NCBI GenBank assembly: GCA_017461425.1 | Contig: JAFTXY010000003.1 | Location: forward strand, 36,288 to 100,287 | From: Candidatus Gastranaerophilales bacterium | Lineage (GTDB): Bacteria; Cyanobacteriota; Vampirovibrionia; Gastranaerophilales; Gastranaerophilaceae | Length of the DNA stretch: 64,000 bases | Direction of reading: 5' to 3' | Shown here: positions 34,681 to 44,397 of the stretch, in pieces | Position numbering within the stretch: the stretch's first letter is position 1 | How the letters are laid out: each line of letters begins with the position of its first letter | The notes under the pieces: model-generated | Told to the model about the DNA's origin: nothing | Database searches by the model: none | Seen by the model: the letters and a program-made list of their open reading frames with translations, nothing else | Program-made: the position numbers and the translations under genes

Positions 34681-36915
34681 TTATCTTTCTTCAAAAATCA
34701 TTATTGAATGAGGACTTTGCAAAAATTTATTTTCTTTCATTTTTACATAACAAAATGAATCTTCTTGCGATGTATCACAAACTAGATGCCATTTTTTCCC
34801 TGGTTTTGGTTCAGGCAAGACGACATCAATAGAATTTTCATCAGAAGATGTTGAAATAAATAAAGAATCTTGTGAATCAATTTTATAACACATTATATTT
34901 GAGCGAATATTATTCCAATATGAACCATCCCAATCTTGGGCAATTGAACCATCTGGCTTATAGTATGTAATGTTTTTATTATATGCGCTATCTGTTAAAA
35001 ATGGGTGCGCTTTTCTAAAGTTTATCATTCTTCTAGAAAAATTATAAATTTGTCCTTCGACAGAATCAGGATTTCTAGTTTTAGAAAAATCAAGATGATT
35101 TATTTCATTATCTTGGTTATATGAATTTGAATTACCTTTTTTGCTATGAGCAATTAAATCCCCAATTTGAAGCATTGGAGTGCCTTTTGCTAATAGTAAT
35201 AAAGCAATTTGTTTTTTCATTGCAATTAATTGTCTATCAGCATCTCCGCCGTAATCATTTGCTTTATATGCACTTACTGTATTGTTATCATACAAACAGA
35301 AGCCATCATGAGAATAAACATAGTTAATTGATCTATCACCATCCCCAAAAATATCATGAGAACCCTCTAAAATATTTCTTAGCTGTCTTGGGGTTATTGA
35401 AAATGGATCCATAGAATCTTTTTTAATACCTTCTCTTGCAATATCATTCCATTGTGCCCAAGGTTCTGGGAAGTTGCCAATTTGATATGCATTTTTTCCA
35501 CAACAAGTCCAAGGTTCTGCAATTATATGAATACCTTTTCCGCTTTCATTTGGCTTATTAACCTTAATACCCCTTTTTGCAAGTAATTCTGTAATCTTTC
35601 CAACAAAACTTTTATATGGGTCAAAATGAACATTTGCAGATGGGTCAACATCCATTAATCCTGCTGCCAAATCAAATCTAAATGCGTCTACTCCTTGATT
35701 TGCCCAATAAGCAATTGAATCAGCAACAAAATCCATTGTTTGTTCATGTGCTATATTAATATCATTTGAACAGCCGGTATTTGAGGTATAGTAGCCATTA
35801 CTGCTTTTATAGTATGATTGATTATCAATCAATGAAAAACTGAATTGTCTTGCATCATTAGGATTGTTATCTTTTGTTGTGCCTTCGCCAGTATGATTGT
35901 ATACAACATCCATACAAACTTTTATATCATTTTTGTGAAATTCTTTAATCATTTCACGAAATTCTTTTAGAGCACCGCCTGGAGTTTTATCAAAAGCATA
36001 TCTTTTTGCAGGAGCAAAAAATCCAAGGGTCATATAACCCCAATAATTATTTTGTCCGCTATTATGGTCATATTCTTGCAATGGCAAAAATTCAACCATG
36101 GTTATGCCTGTTTCTTTTAATTTCTTAGCGAAATTTTTAGCACCTAAATATCCGCCTGCACCTTTAACATTTTCATTTATTGTTAAATCTTTTATATGCA
36201 CTTCGCCAATTACTTCATCTAAAAGAGTTCTTGGCTTAACTCCTGGAATAACTTCGTCTGGAGTTATTGAAAAAACTGATTTTGGAGCATATTTTGCACT
36301 GTCTTCTAATAAATTAGATGAAAAATATCTTAAATCTCCTACATTTTCAATTGCAGGAAGATGACTCAATTCTTTTGAATATGGGTCATGAGCAATTTTA
36401 TTTGGATTAAAACGATTACCATATTCATCAACTATCGATTTAAAGCCTCTTTGCGGGTCTTTTACTTTACCATTTTCATCAAAAAAACCATCTTCAAATT
36501 CCCAATTAGGTCCAAAAACTCTATAACCATAATAAAATGGTTTATTTCCTAATTCGTTATATGGAATACTTGCTTCCCAAATATTGTTTTTGCCTTTTCT
36601 CATTTGAATATTCATTACTGCATCTTCGCCCTCAGGCTTATCAAAGACGCATAAAATTGCAGCAGTTGCATGGTTTGAAGCAAGTTTAAAATCGACATTT
36701 TTTGTAGCAGGATTATAATTTGCACCAAGTCTTGTATTGTCAGTTGCATTTGTATGAAAAATCGGACGAATTTTTGCGCTTGGTGTATGAATATGAGGCA
36801 ATGGTAAGGCCGAACCTGTAAAACTTATATTTTCAGGCGATTTTTTAATAGGTCTTGCTAAATACACATTTCTATTTAGTCTAACCGCATCAACACTTAA
36901 CAATGCATTTCCCAT
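34681..36915 (-). CDS. GH13 isoamylase/pullulanase-type debranching enzyme with FxG motif
   Basis: A 744-residue enzyme. Residues about 65-165 form a CBM48-like domain (AAILCVFDKPEGEDAV, FYYGYRVFGP). The (beta/alpha)8 barrel has the GH13 regions DVVYNHTGE, the nucleophile D415 in AFRFDLAAG, E467 in IIAEPW and D537 in YSHDG. This is the GlgX/isoamylase class, which cleaves alpha-1,6 branches. The unusual part is the first 60 residues, an extension including NISFTG at 29-34, the same motif as in unrelated neighbours. It lies just upstream of the branching enzyme with a 229-base gap. Confidence 0.92.
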   Translation of the reverse strand: MGNALLSVDAVRLNRNVYLARPIKKSPENISFTGSALPLPHIHTPSAKIRPIFHTNATDNTRLGANYNPATKNVDFKLASNHATAAILCVFDKPEGEDAVMNIQMRKGKNNIWEASIPYNELGNKPFYYGYRVFGPNWEFEDGFFDENGKVKDPQRGFKSIVDEYGNRFNPNKIAHDPYSKELSHLPAIENVGDLRYFSSNLLEDSAKYAPKSVFSITPDEVIPGVKPRTLLDEVIGEVHIKDLTINENVKGAGGYLGAKNFAKKLKETGITMVEFLPLQEYDHNSGQNNYWGYMTLGFFAPAKRYAFDKTPGGALKEFREMIKEFHKNDIKVCMDVVYNHTGEGTTKDNNPNDARQFSFSLIDNQSYYKSSNGYYTSNTGCSNDINIAHEQTMDFVADSIAYWANQGVDAFRFDLAAGLMDVDPSANVHFDPYKSFVGKITELLAKRGIKVNKPNESGKGIHIIAEPWTCCGKNAYQIGNFPEPWAQWNDIAREGIKKDSMDPFSITPRQLRNILEGSHDIFGDGDRSINYVYSHDGFCLYDNNTVSAYKANDYGGDADRQLIAMKKQIALLLLAKGTPMLQIGDLIAHSKKGNSNSYNQDNEINHLDFSKTRNPDSVEGQIYNFSRRMINFRKAHPFLTDSAYNKNITYYKPDGSIAQDWDGSYWNNIRSNIMCYKIDSQDSLFISTSSDENSIDVVLPEPKPGKKWHLVCDTSQEDSFCYVKMKENKFLQSPHSIMIFEER

Positions 36916-36982
36916 ACTTTATATAAAAACATAAATAATGGGAATTTCTATAATGTAACAAAAATAAACAAAAAATTTACAT

Positions 36983-39900
36983 TTAATTTACTTCATAAAA
37001 ATCGTGTTCTTGATTTGCTTCTTCGCCTTGCGTTATCCAGCCTTTTGCGGTATTTAAATAAAATTTATTAGGGCTTGATTCACCTAGTAATTTTATTGTT
37101 TTTTGAACTTTTTCTAGTCCCATATTATTAACTTTTAAATATGAGTCTGATAAATATATTGGAAGCGATTTTTTGGATAATTTTTTTGCATATTTTTTCA
37201 AATAGCTAAAAAGTTTATCTCTAAGCATATCTTTATATCTTAAATTTTTTAAATCTAAATCTTTTATAAAACTATTATTTAATTCTACTGTATCAATGAT
37301 TATAGCTGGTTTTGAATCAACTTCTGCTATAACAAATCTTGCCATCATTACTGTATTATCTTTATTATCTTTCAATTCAACAACATTAAATGCTGTATTT
37401 GCAAGATATGTTGGAGTTGATTTTCCATTTGTTTTATTAAGAGCTGTACAACAGCTTGTTCTATTACCAATAAATAAATCTTTTTGCGGATTTCTATCCC
37501 ATTGTTTAAAAGTAAATGTTCTATTATCTAATTCAAAACTTGTTTGTTCTTGATAATTTACCCAAGCATTATAATTAATTCCTTTTTGCTCGAAAACTTT
37601 TTTTGTTTCTTGATTGGCTTTACCAAAAGGATTTGAAGTATCATGAATAAAAGTTTTAAAATCGCCCAAAAGAGCTCCTTTTAAGACTTCTTGAAGTCTA
37701 TTATTTTCATTTTGAGATTTATCTACAACTTTATATAATTCAAATTGTTCTCTATCACTTAATGTATGCAAACCATTAATAATTTTCAATAACGCCCTAC
37801 AAGCCTCAGGAGGATATCCACGAGAAATTCCTAATTCTGGATTTTTTATATAATTTTCTACTTCTTTAATAAGATCCATTTCCATAGCTGGATTATCTTT
37901 TACTTGATTTAAAATTTCATTTTTAAATTCTTCCCAACTGCCCGCAGGAGTTAATTGGAAAATTGTAGAAAAATATTCTTTATCAAATTCAAGTTTATCA
38001 TCTGGTATTTTTGCAATTTCTTGATTTGTAAAATCACAAGTCTTAAGCGCCACTTGAATTACTTGTTTTCTAATTTCATCCATAGGTAAAAGACGATTAT
38101 TTTCAACAAATTTAACATCATCAACCATTTTACCTGCTTGTAAATATGTTACTGTTTGGCAAAGTTCTATTTTATCTTTTGCGGTTAAATCTGCTCCTTC
38201 ACTATTTTTTAAAGTTAATAATTCAGAAACAAACCTATAATTTTCATCTGTTAAAGTATTTATTGTAGATAAAATTTCTTCAAAATCAGCAGTTCTTTTA
38301 TCCATCATTTGGTTAAAAGTATCATTATCTAAAAATTTTATTGCTCTTAAAGTTGCAGGGTTAGATTGAAAAAATTTTTCTATTTTTTCTTGAAGATTTT
38401 TAAGTTCTCTTCCTTGCAAACGAGGATATTTTCCATTAATTTTTGTTGTGTATTTTAATGGAATATGACTTAAATATTGGTTTGGTTTTTTAAGTGCTGA
38501 TTTCAATGGAGATTTGGCAAGTTTTACAATACTATCCGCAATTTCTTCTGCACTTAAACCGCAATTTAATAAATCAGCAGCTTTATATGAATTCATATTT
38601 CTAATATTAAAAATATTATCAATATTTTCATCTATATTTGGGTTTTGAATTCTTTTTTGAATATTTTTAATAAAGCTTTTATCTAAAAGTTTTTTCATTA
38701 ATTCAATTTTTTCAGGTTCTTCTATTCCTGTAGTTGCTATTATTTGTGCTAATTCAGGGCTATATTTCTTTCTTTGCACAAAATTATAAAATTTTCTTGC
38801 TTTAGGTCCGTCAGGATTCGTACCTAATTCATTTGCATAAGCGAAATCCGCTCCTGCTATTAAAAATCGTACTGTGTGACTGCCTAAAAAACTATATTTA
38901 TCCAAGGCAGCTTTTGCCCATTTAGTTGCATTTTTTTCATCAACTCCAAAAAGCATACACTCATCTATTTTTGCTCTTATTTCAGCGTTTTCTACTCTTT
39001 CAATAGCTTCTTCTAATGTAGCACCTTTTTTCAATTCTTTTATTATTTGAACTTTATTAGAATCTTTTATACCTTTTGAATTAAGTTCACACCATTCTTC
39101 TGGCTTAATTCCTTCTTTTCGAATTTCTTTAATAATTTCAACTATATCGTTAGTTGAATAACGTTTATGATCATAATCTTCGATTTTTCCATATTCATTT
39201 TCTTTTGCCATTAAAGTGCTAAAAGATTCTATAGTTCTTGAATATTTTTGAGCTTCAAGCGGTTGCACCCCTTTTTTAACAAGTTCACAAGCTCTATCAA
39301 TTTCTTCTTCATTAGAAAATGTAAAAAAAGACAAAACAAGACTATTTTCTATGCTTATACCTCTTTTTAAAAACTCTTCAGACTTTTTATATAATTCTTT
39401 GTTTAACAAATCTCCAAAAGTTCTTTTAATAAGTTCTGGTGAACCATATGTATTATATTTAACATTAAACACAAATAATTCTGGATCCATATCTTCTCTA
39501 ATACAACATTTAAGAGAAGATAAATCACCATATTCTTTTACCAAATCCAATGTTTCATCTAAAGATTTGCCTTGCAATCCCATCGAAATTAATGATTTTT
39601 TTATTTCTTCAAAACGTCTTTTATCCCAATCAGAAAGTGTACCGTTACTTTTTCTTTTTTTAAATTGTCTTGGATGTGACGCACTATAATTTTCTTTAGT
39701 TTTTGGATTTTCTGCAATAGAAATAGCATCACGTAAAGAATACCCTTGCGCATAAGCTTCTTTAAAACGCAGAGCATAATCCAAACCTTTTTTTGCAATT
39801 TCTACAATTTTTACGCTATCATATCTTAAATCATCGAATGCAATTTGTTCTATGATTGCGATTTCTTTATCATTTATCTTTTGTTTAATAATTTCTTTAA

Positions 39901-40333
39901 CCAAAAACGCATTAAATCCTTTTTTAACAAGTTCTATTGCTTTTGGATAATCTTTTTTTTCTAATTTAAATTTTTCAAAAAATTCTCTTTCGGATTTGGT
40001 TAATTCTGCACTTGTTTGTGCATCAACACCATTTTGATAAAAAATTATAGCATTTTTAAAATTATTATCATCAAGACGCATAAAACAACATCTATCTCTA
40101 TTTGAAGTTATATTATTCTCATCTAAAATCCTATGTTTTTCTTCTAAGGACATAGTTTGAATTTGAACATAATTTCCTTTGAAATTGATATTCAATTGAG
40201 CTCTTCCTAATTGCTCCATAGCATTTTGTGCAGAAGCTTCAGCAGTTTTTCCTTCTTGTTCAAAAGATTTTTTATAATTTTCAGAATAACCTTTAATTGG
40301 ATTAAAAGAAAAGGTCGTCTTTTTAATATCCAT
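36983..40333 (-). CDS. Large helical-repeat protein with FxG motif and globular C-terminus
   Basis: The start is set at MDIKKTTFSFNP, with AAGGA 5 bases upstream. The product (1116 aa) begins with a charged extension holding NINFKG at 48-53. A long helical region follows with recurrent 30-40-residue units (e.g. IELVKKGFNAFLVKEI, CELVKKGVQPLEAQK, IIKELKKGATLEEAIE), suggesting an alpha-solenoid. The last 220 residues look globular (LFIGNRTSCCTALNKTNG, TAFNVVELKDNKDN, PAIIIDTVELNN). I recognise no family. It could be an effector or scaffold. It has no signal peptide. Confidence 0.6.
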   Translation of the reverse strand: MDIKKTTFSFNPIKGYSENYKKSFEQEGKTAEASAQNAMEQLGRAQLNINFKGNYVQIQTMSLEEKHRILDENNITSNRDRCCFMRLDDNNFKNAIIFYQNGVDAQTSAELTKSEREFFEKFKLEKKDYPKAIELVKKGFNAFLVKEIIKQKINDKEIAIIEQIAFDDLRYDSVKIVEIAKKGLDYALRFKEAYAQGYSLRDAISIAENPKTKENYSASHPRQFKKRKSNGTLSDWDKRRFEEIKKSLISMGLQGKSLDETLDLVKEYGDLSSLKCCIREDMDPELFVFNVKYNTYGSPELIKRTFGDLLNKELYKKSEEFLKRGISIENSLVLSFFTFSNEEEIDRACELVKKGVQPLEAQKYSRTIESFSTLMAKENEYGKIEDYDHKRYSTNDIVEIIKEIRKEGIKPEEWCELNSKGIKDSNKVQIIKELKKGATLEEAIERVENAEIRAKIDECMLFGVDEKNATKWAKAALDKYSFLGSHTVRFLIAGADFAYANELGTNPDGPKARKFYNFVQRKKYSPELAQIIATTGIEEPEKIELMKKLLDKSFIKNIQKRIQNPNIDENIDNIFNIRNMNSYKAADLLNCGLSAEEIADSIVKLAKSPLKSALKKPNQYLSHIPLKYTTKINGKYPRLQGRELKNLQEKIEKFFQSNPATLRAIKFLDNDTFNQMMDKRTADFEEILSTINTLTDENYRFVSELLTLKNSEGADLTAKDKIELCQTVTYLQAGKMVDDVKFVENNRLLPMDEIRKQVIQVALKTCDFTNQEIAKIPDDKLEFDKEYFSTIFQLTPAGSWEEFKNEILNQVKDNPAMEMDLIKEVENYIKNPELGISRGYPPEACRALLKIINGLHTLSDREQFELYKVVDKSQNENNRLQEVLKGALLGDFKTFIHDTSNPFGKANQETKKVFEQKGINYNAWVNYQEQTSFELDNRTFTFKQWDRNPQKDLFIGNRTSCCTALNKTNGKSTPTYLANTAFNVVELKDNKDNTVMMARFVIAEVDSKPAIIIDTVELNNSFIKDLDLKNLRYKDMLRDKLFSYLKKYAKKLSKKSLPIYLSDSYLKVNNMGLEKVQKTIKLLGESSPNKFYLNTAKGWITQGEEANQEHDFYEVN

Positions 40334-40498
40334 AGTTGTCCTTAACAATCCATATAACCTATCGAATTATGAGACGGCTATTTAAAAATAAAACTTTAGT
40401 TATTTTTACAAATGTTAATAATTAAATTAGTCGAAATCTATGATTGTTTATATATTTGAAAAATGATAATCTAAAAGCATAATATGATAGGAAAAATT

Positions 40499-41293
40499 AT
40501 GAAAAAGAATATATTATCATTAATTTTATTAGGATTTTTATTAATTTTTACATCTGGATGCGGAAAATATGCATACAATATCGAAATAGATAGTAATAAC
40601 AACATTACTTTTGAAGAATCTTTTGGGCTTGATAATAAATTATTTAAAATGATAAACCCATTTTTTGATGAAGTTTATTCAAAAGACATTAATAATTTAT
40701 TAAAAGAAGCAATGTCGCAAAATTACACTACTTCTGCTTTTGAAGAGGATAGTTATAAAGGTCTTAAAAAAAATAAAAAAGAAACAATTGAAACATTAAA
40801 CAACAGTATTTTGCCTGCAGGTTTCAATTCTGAACAAAGAGCTCCTATTGCAATCAAAAGAAGTTGTATAAAAATAAAATATGTTGTTTCTATGAAATTT
40901 GATTTAAATCAAATGATTGCTATTCAAGAACACCTATACACAAGATATAAAATAAAAGATAACGATAAAGAACTTTTAAAAGGAAAATTAACACCAAAAA
41001 CCGAAGAAAACAATCAAGAAGAAGTTAGCGAAAACCCAGAAAAACTAATTGAAAATCTATTAACCCCTGATATGAAATTCAAGTTAAAAGTTCCAATAAA
41101 AGCTAAAAAACATAACGCTCATGAAGTTTTAAATGATTACGAATATGTGTGGAATATTAATACAAAAGAACCTGTTTCCATAGAATTAGTTTATGAAGAA
41201 TGGAATATTCCAGGACTAATTTTCACATTTATTACTTTTATTTTAATTCTTATTATTTCAATAATTTCACTTAAAAATAAAAAAGATAATTAA
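40499..41293 (+). CDS. Lipoprotein with C-terminal membrane anchor
   Basis: The start is chosen at MKKNILS, preceded by AGGAAAAA. The signal peptide ends FTSGC, a slightly atypical lipobox, so the mature 240-residue protein may be lipid-anchored at Cys. The C-terminus has a hydrophobic segment (LIFTFITFILILIISIISL) and a Lys-rich tail, so the protein is anchored at both ends. The middle resembles LppM/DUF3153-type proteins in pattern (N-terminal YNIEIDSNNN strand and a final beta strand before the helix). Function is unknown. Confidence 0.65.
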   Translation: MKKNILSLILLGFLLIFTSGCGKYAYNIEIDSNNNITFEESFGLDNKLFKMINPFFDEVYSKDINNLLKEAMSQNYTTSAFEEDSYKGLKKNKKETIETLNNSILPAGFNSEQRAPIAIKRSCIKIKYVVSMKFDLNQMIAIQEHLYTRYKIKDNDKELLKGKLTPKTEENNQEEVSENPEKLIENLLTPDMKFKLKVPIKAKKHNAHEVLNDYEYVWNINTKEPVSIELVYEEWNIPGLIFTFITFILILIISIISLKNKKDN

Positions 41294-41294
41294 A

Positions 41295-41318
41295 AAAAGC
41301 CGGTTGATACCGGCTTTT
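41295..41318. terminator. Bidirectional terminator
   Basis: AAAAGCCGG and CCGGCTTTT around a 6-base loop, between the convergent lipoprotein and surE genes. The hairpin overlaps the last base pairs of surE. Confidence 0.75.
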
Positions 41319-42132
41319 AATTATTTTTATAAGCATTATACCCGTACCAATCACATTTTCCGCCTTGGCAAAATTCATGTTCTAATTCTGCCATAATATT
41401 TTTATGCGTCATTTCAAATGTGACAGGTGTAATTGAAATTCTATTAGCTCGAACTGCAGCGATATCGGTTCCATCCTCTTCATGTTTTGTTGTTAATTCG
41501 CCAGCCATCCAATAATAAACTTTTCCTCTTGGGTCTATTCTTTTATCATATTCATCGGTAAACATTTTTGTTCCTAGTTTTGTGATTTCAACCCCCGCTA
41601 CATCTTCTTCTTCTAGCGCAGGAGCATTAATATTTAAAATAGATTTTTCTGGAAATTTTATGTTTTCCAATTTTGGCAAAAATCTACATATAAATTTTGC
41701 TGTTGCATCAAAATATAATGGATCAGGCGTCATCGAAGATAGGGAAACTGCGATAGATGGATAATTCAACATTGCTCCTTCCATAGCGCAACTTACCGTT
41801 CCTGAATATAAAATATCGGTTCCAAGATTTGGACCATGATTTATACCAGAAATTACAATATCGGGCAATTCTTCTTGAGCTAAAAGAGCACAAATTGCTA
41901 TTTTAACGCAATCCCCAGGAGTTCCATTTGTAACCCAAGCCCTTTTAACACCATATTGTGGCTCTAATTCTTCAACTCTTATTGGAGAATGCAAAGTTAA
42001 AGAATGCCCTGCGGCAGAACGTTCCCTATCTGGCGCAACAACATAAACTTCATGTTCTTTTGCCAAATTTTGCATTAAGGCTTTGATACCCTCTGCTGCT
42101 ATTCCATCATCGTTAGAAATTAAAATTTTCAT
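41317..42132 (-). CDS. surE: 5'/3'-nucleotidase SurE
   Basis: Removes phosphate from nucleoside monophosphates, and in some species polyphosphate. The 271-residue protein begins KILISNDDGIAAEGI (metal-binding NDDG), and has APDRERSAAGHS and SGINHGPNLGTD, all SurE signatures. It is a single gene between terminators. A stem-loop lies upstream at 42206-42229. Confidence 0.96.
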   Translation of the reverse strand: MKILISNDDGIAAEGIKALMQNLAKEHEVYVVAPDRERSAAGHSLTLHSPIRVEELEPQYGVKRAWVTNGTPGDCVKIAICALLAQEELPDIVISGINHGPNLGTDILYSGTVSCAMEGAMLNYPSIAVSLSSMTPDPLYFDATAKFICRFLPKLENIKFPEKSILNINAPALEEEDVAGVEITKLGTKMFTDEYDKRIDPRGKVYYWMAGELTTKHEEDGTDIAAVRANRISITPVTFEMTHKNIMAELEHEFCQGGKCDWYGYNAYKNN

Positions 42133-42205
42133 AGTGACAACTCCACTGCAAAATATTGTATTTATATAATACCATTTTTTTCGCCCGATTTATCAGAGCA
42201 AAATA

Positions 42206-42229
42206 AAAGCTCCTTTTGAGAGGAGCTTT
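42206..42229 (-). terminator. Terminator of HD-domain gene
   Basis: AAAGCTCCT/AGGAGCTTT hairpin with a minus-strand T-rich tail, about 160 bases beyond the stop of the HD-domain gene at 42391. The 3'-untranslated stretch between shows nothing else. Confidence 0.65.
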
Positions 42230-42390
42230 GAAAATCTTGTTTTGATTCTCTATAGAACTGGTTAGTGTGTAAATAAAAAAACTAACTTATGTAGGGGGGA
42301 AGGAAGGTTATTTATGTCTTACATATATATAAAGTATATACACAAATAAAAATTGCCTACTGATTTAAGTTTGTTACATTTATTTACAAT

Positions 42391-43197
42391 CTAGATATAA
42401 CATTTACATTCTTCGCCTGATACACCAGCATAAAGCTCAACATATTCTTTTGCAGGAGAAGAATTAACTTTAGTTAATAAAACTTCTTCGATTTGGAAAA
42501 ATCCAACATCACCAGACATTTCAATCATGATTTTTATTGGTTTTCTTTCGCCCTTAGAAATTCTTACTCTCGTAATTGCGTTAGCACTATATTTATGAAT
42601 ATCTCCAACTTTTGGTGTGTTATTTATTGCAAGAGGAATTCTTGCTCTTCCTTTTGTCATATCGCAACCATCTGCAATTAAAATAACCCCCGCTTCAAGA
42701 GAATGAATTTTTCTTGAGGACATATGTCCAATGATTGATTCGATTGTAAGAGATTTAATTATTGTTCTTCTTGTCAAATCGTTTCCAAAAACAGCATTTA
42801 AAGCTTTATCTATAATTGGTTGAGCCAATATTACGGACATTTCTTCATGTCCTGCTCTTCCTATCATCATACCCAAATCATGCATAAAACCTGCAAGAAT
42901 AACGGCACACATGCTATCTTCAAATGTTCCTATTTCTTCTTTTTCCAAAGATGTTTGAATTCCATGTGAATGAAGAATATTTAACATTTTAATAGCATTA
43001 TTTGTAACTTGACGCATATGTACGGGTCCATGGTCATTAAAGCCAAGTCTTTTAATAGAAACATTGTTTGCATAATCTTGCATAACTTTAAGTTCTTCAT
43101 CTTTCAAAAGAAAATCTACAAGTTTTACACAAATTGGATATTCTCTTAATTTTTCAACGATTTTTGATTCTAAATTAATTTCTTTTGCTGATTTCAT
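42391..43197 (-). CDS. HD-domain phosphohydrolase
   Basis: A 268-residue protein with the HD signature: the first His in NDHGPVHMRQV, the HD pair in GFMHDLGMM, then IIGHM and LIADGCD as later metal ligands. HD enzymes hydrolyse nucleotides, cyclic dinucleotides or phosphoesters. The substrate here is unknown. A C-terminal 70-residue part (ARVRISKGERKPI, IMIEMSGDVGFFQ) is beta-rich. The single gene has its own ribosome binding site (AAAGGAATT). Confidence 0.85.
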   Translation of the reverse strand: MKSAKEINLESKIVEKLREYPICVKLVDFLLKDEELKVMQDYANNVSIKRLGFNDHGPVHMRQVTNNAIKMLNILHSHGIQTSLEKEEIGTFEDSMCAVILAGFMHDLGMMIGRAGHEEMSVILAQPIIDKALNAVFGNDLTRRTIIKSLTIESIIGHMSSRKIHSLEAGVILIADGCDMTKGRARIPLAINNTPKVGDIHKYSANAITRVRISKGERKPIKIMIEMSGDVGFFQIEEVLLTKVNSSPAKEYVELYAGVSGEECKCYI

Positions 43198-43298
43198 AAT
43201 AATTCCTTTTAATCTAATTATAGCATATTAAATAAGCCGTTCATCATTTATATGAAATAAATTAGGCAATTTTTAATGTTGAGTTGTTTTATGTGATT

Positions 43299-44396
43299 AT
43301 GCGTACTCAAGCCATCACATTTACAGGTTTAACAAAGTCTTTTTCAAGGGTTCCTATTGAAAAAATAACAACTATGCAAAAAATTCAAGCATCCATGCCT
43401 GAAAATTCTTTCGGCATTGCGGGAAAAATGCCCCAAGATATTATAAAAATAATAGCTCAAAATAATGAAGACCCGCACAAAGCTATTAAAACTTTATTCG
43501 AAGGTTTTGCACAGTGTGCAAACACATTAGAAAAAATTTATTCTATATATGGGCAGGATGCTAGGAATTTTTCAATTGAACCATATTTAAACGATATTTT
43601 CGATTTAAGATTGCGTGGAAATGCTTATTCTCATAGAAAATATACTCTAAAGGTTTTTTTGGATAATGAAAGAATCGAATCCCAAGAAAAAGCAATAATT
43701 GATGAAGCGCAAAAGAAATTAAAAGAAGTTGCCATAGAAACAGGATTAATTCCGGAAAATGGTGATGTTAAAATTTATGGTCAAGGACAAGGAAGCTTCG
43801 GAACTGCTTTTCAAATACGTTTTTTAGATGGTAATGGACGTTTTATTGTTCATAGCAAAGTTATGAAAGTTTTTCCAAATTCAAAAGAAGCGCAAGAAGA
43901 TTTTAAAGAAGCTCGTGTATCAAGAGCAGCATTTTATAGAATGTTTGATGATAGAATTGAAGATTTATCTCAAGCACAATATGAAAAAATCAAAGAAGAG
44001 TTTAGAGAAGATTTAGATTCTCCAATGGATACTATGATGAGAATTAGAAGAGGCATCAAAAGAGGAATTGAAGAAAGCGATATCCATGGATTTTTACCCG
44101 AAACAAACAGGGGGCTATATTTAAATGGGCAATTAGGCAAAGGTATTATAAACACTGAATTTATTCCTTTTTATTATGCTGATTTAAGAAACAGCTTCTT
44201 TATAACAGAAATGTCTGATATGACTTTACCAAGAGTTTCTGATAGAGTTGCTTTAGAAAAATTTGGACTAAAAAATACCGATAGAAATATTCATAATAAA
44301 GTTTGCGATAGATTAATTGATTATGGTGGAATACAAATTTCTAACGGACAAAAAGTAAATTCTTTTGATTATTGGGAAGATTCAAGTTCTTTATAA
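43299..44396 (+). CDS. FxG-motif protein with possible protein-kinase-like fold
   Basis: The start is placed at MRTQAITFTG, where the lineage motif begins. The ribosome binding site is weak. Residues 161-171 (GQGQGSFGTAF) look like the glycine-rich loop of protein kinases, followed after 19 residues by K190 in SKVMKVF (VAIK-like). Late in the protein, TDRNIHNKV (N330, N333) and then IDYGG (D341) resemble the catalytic-loop Asn and DFG-like Asp of reduced effector kinases such as OspG/NleH. I infer a kinase-like fold, but the HRD motif is not evident. The 365-residue protein has no signal peptide. The stop nearly touches that of the convergent helicase. Confidence 0.6.
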   Translation: MRTQAITFTGLTKSFSRVPIEKITTMQKIQASMPENSFGIAGKMPQDIIKIIAQNNEDPHKAIKTLFEGFAQCANTLEKIYSIYGQDARNFSIEPYLNDIFDLRLRGNAYSHRKYTLKVFLDNERIESQEKAIIDEAQKKLKEVAIETGLIPENGDVKIYGQGQGSFGTAFQIRFLDGNGRFIVHSKVMKVFPNSKEAQEDFKEARVSRAAFYRMFDDRIEDLSQAQYEKIKEEFREDLDSPMDTMMRIRRGIKRGIEESDIHGFLPETNRGLYLNGQLGKGIINTEFIPFYYADLRNSFFITEMSDMTLPRVSDRVALEKFGLKNTDRNIHNKVCDRLIDYGGIQISNGQKVNSFDYWEDSSSL

Positions 44397-44397
44397 A

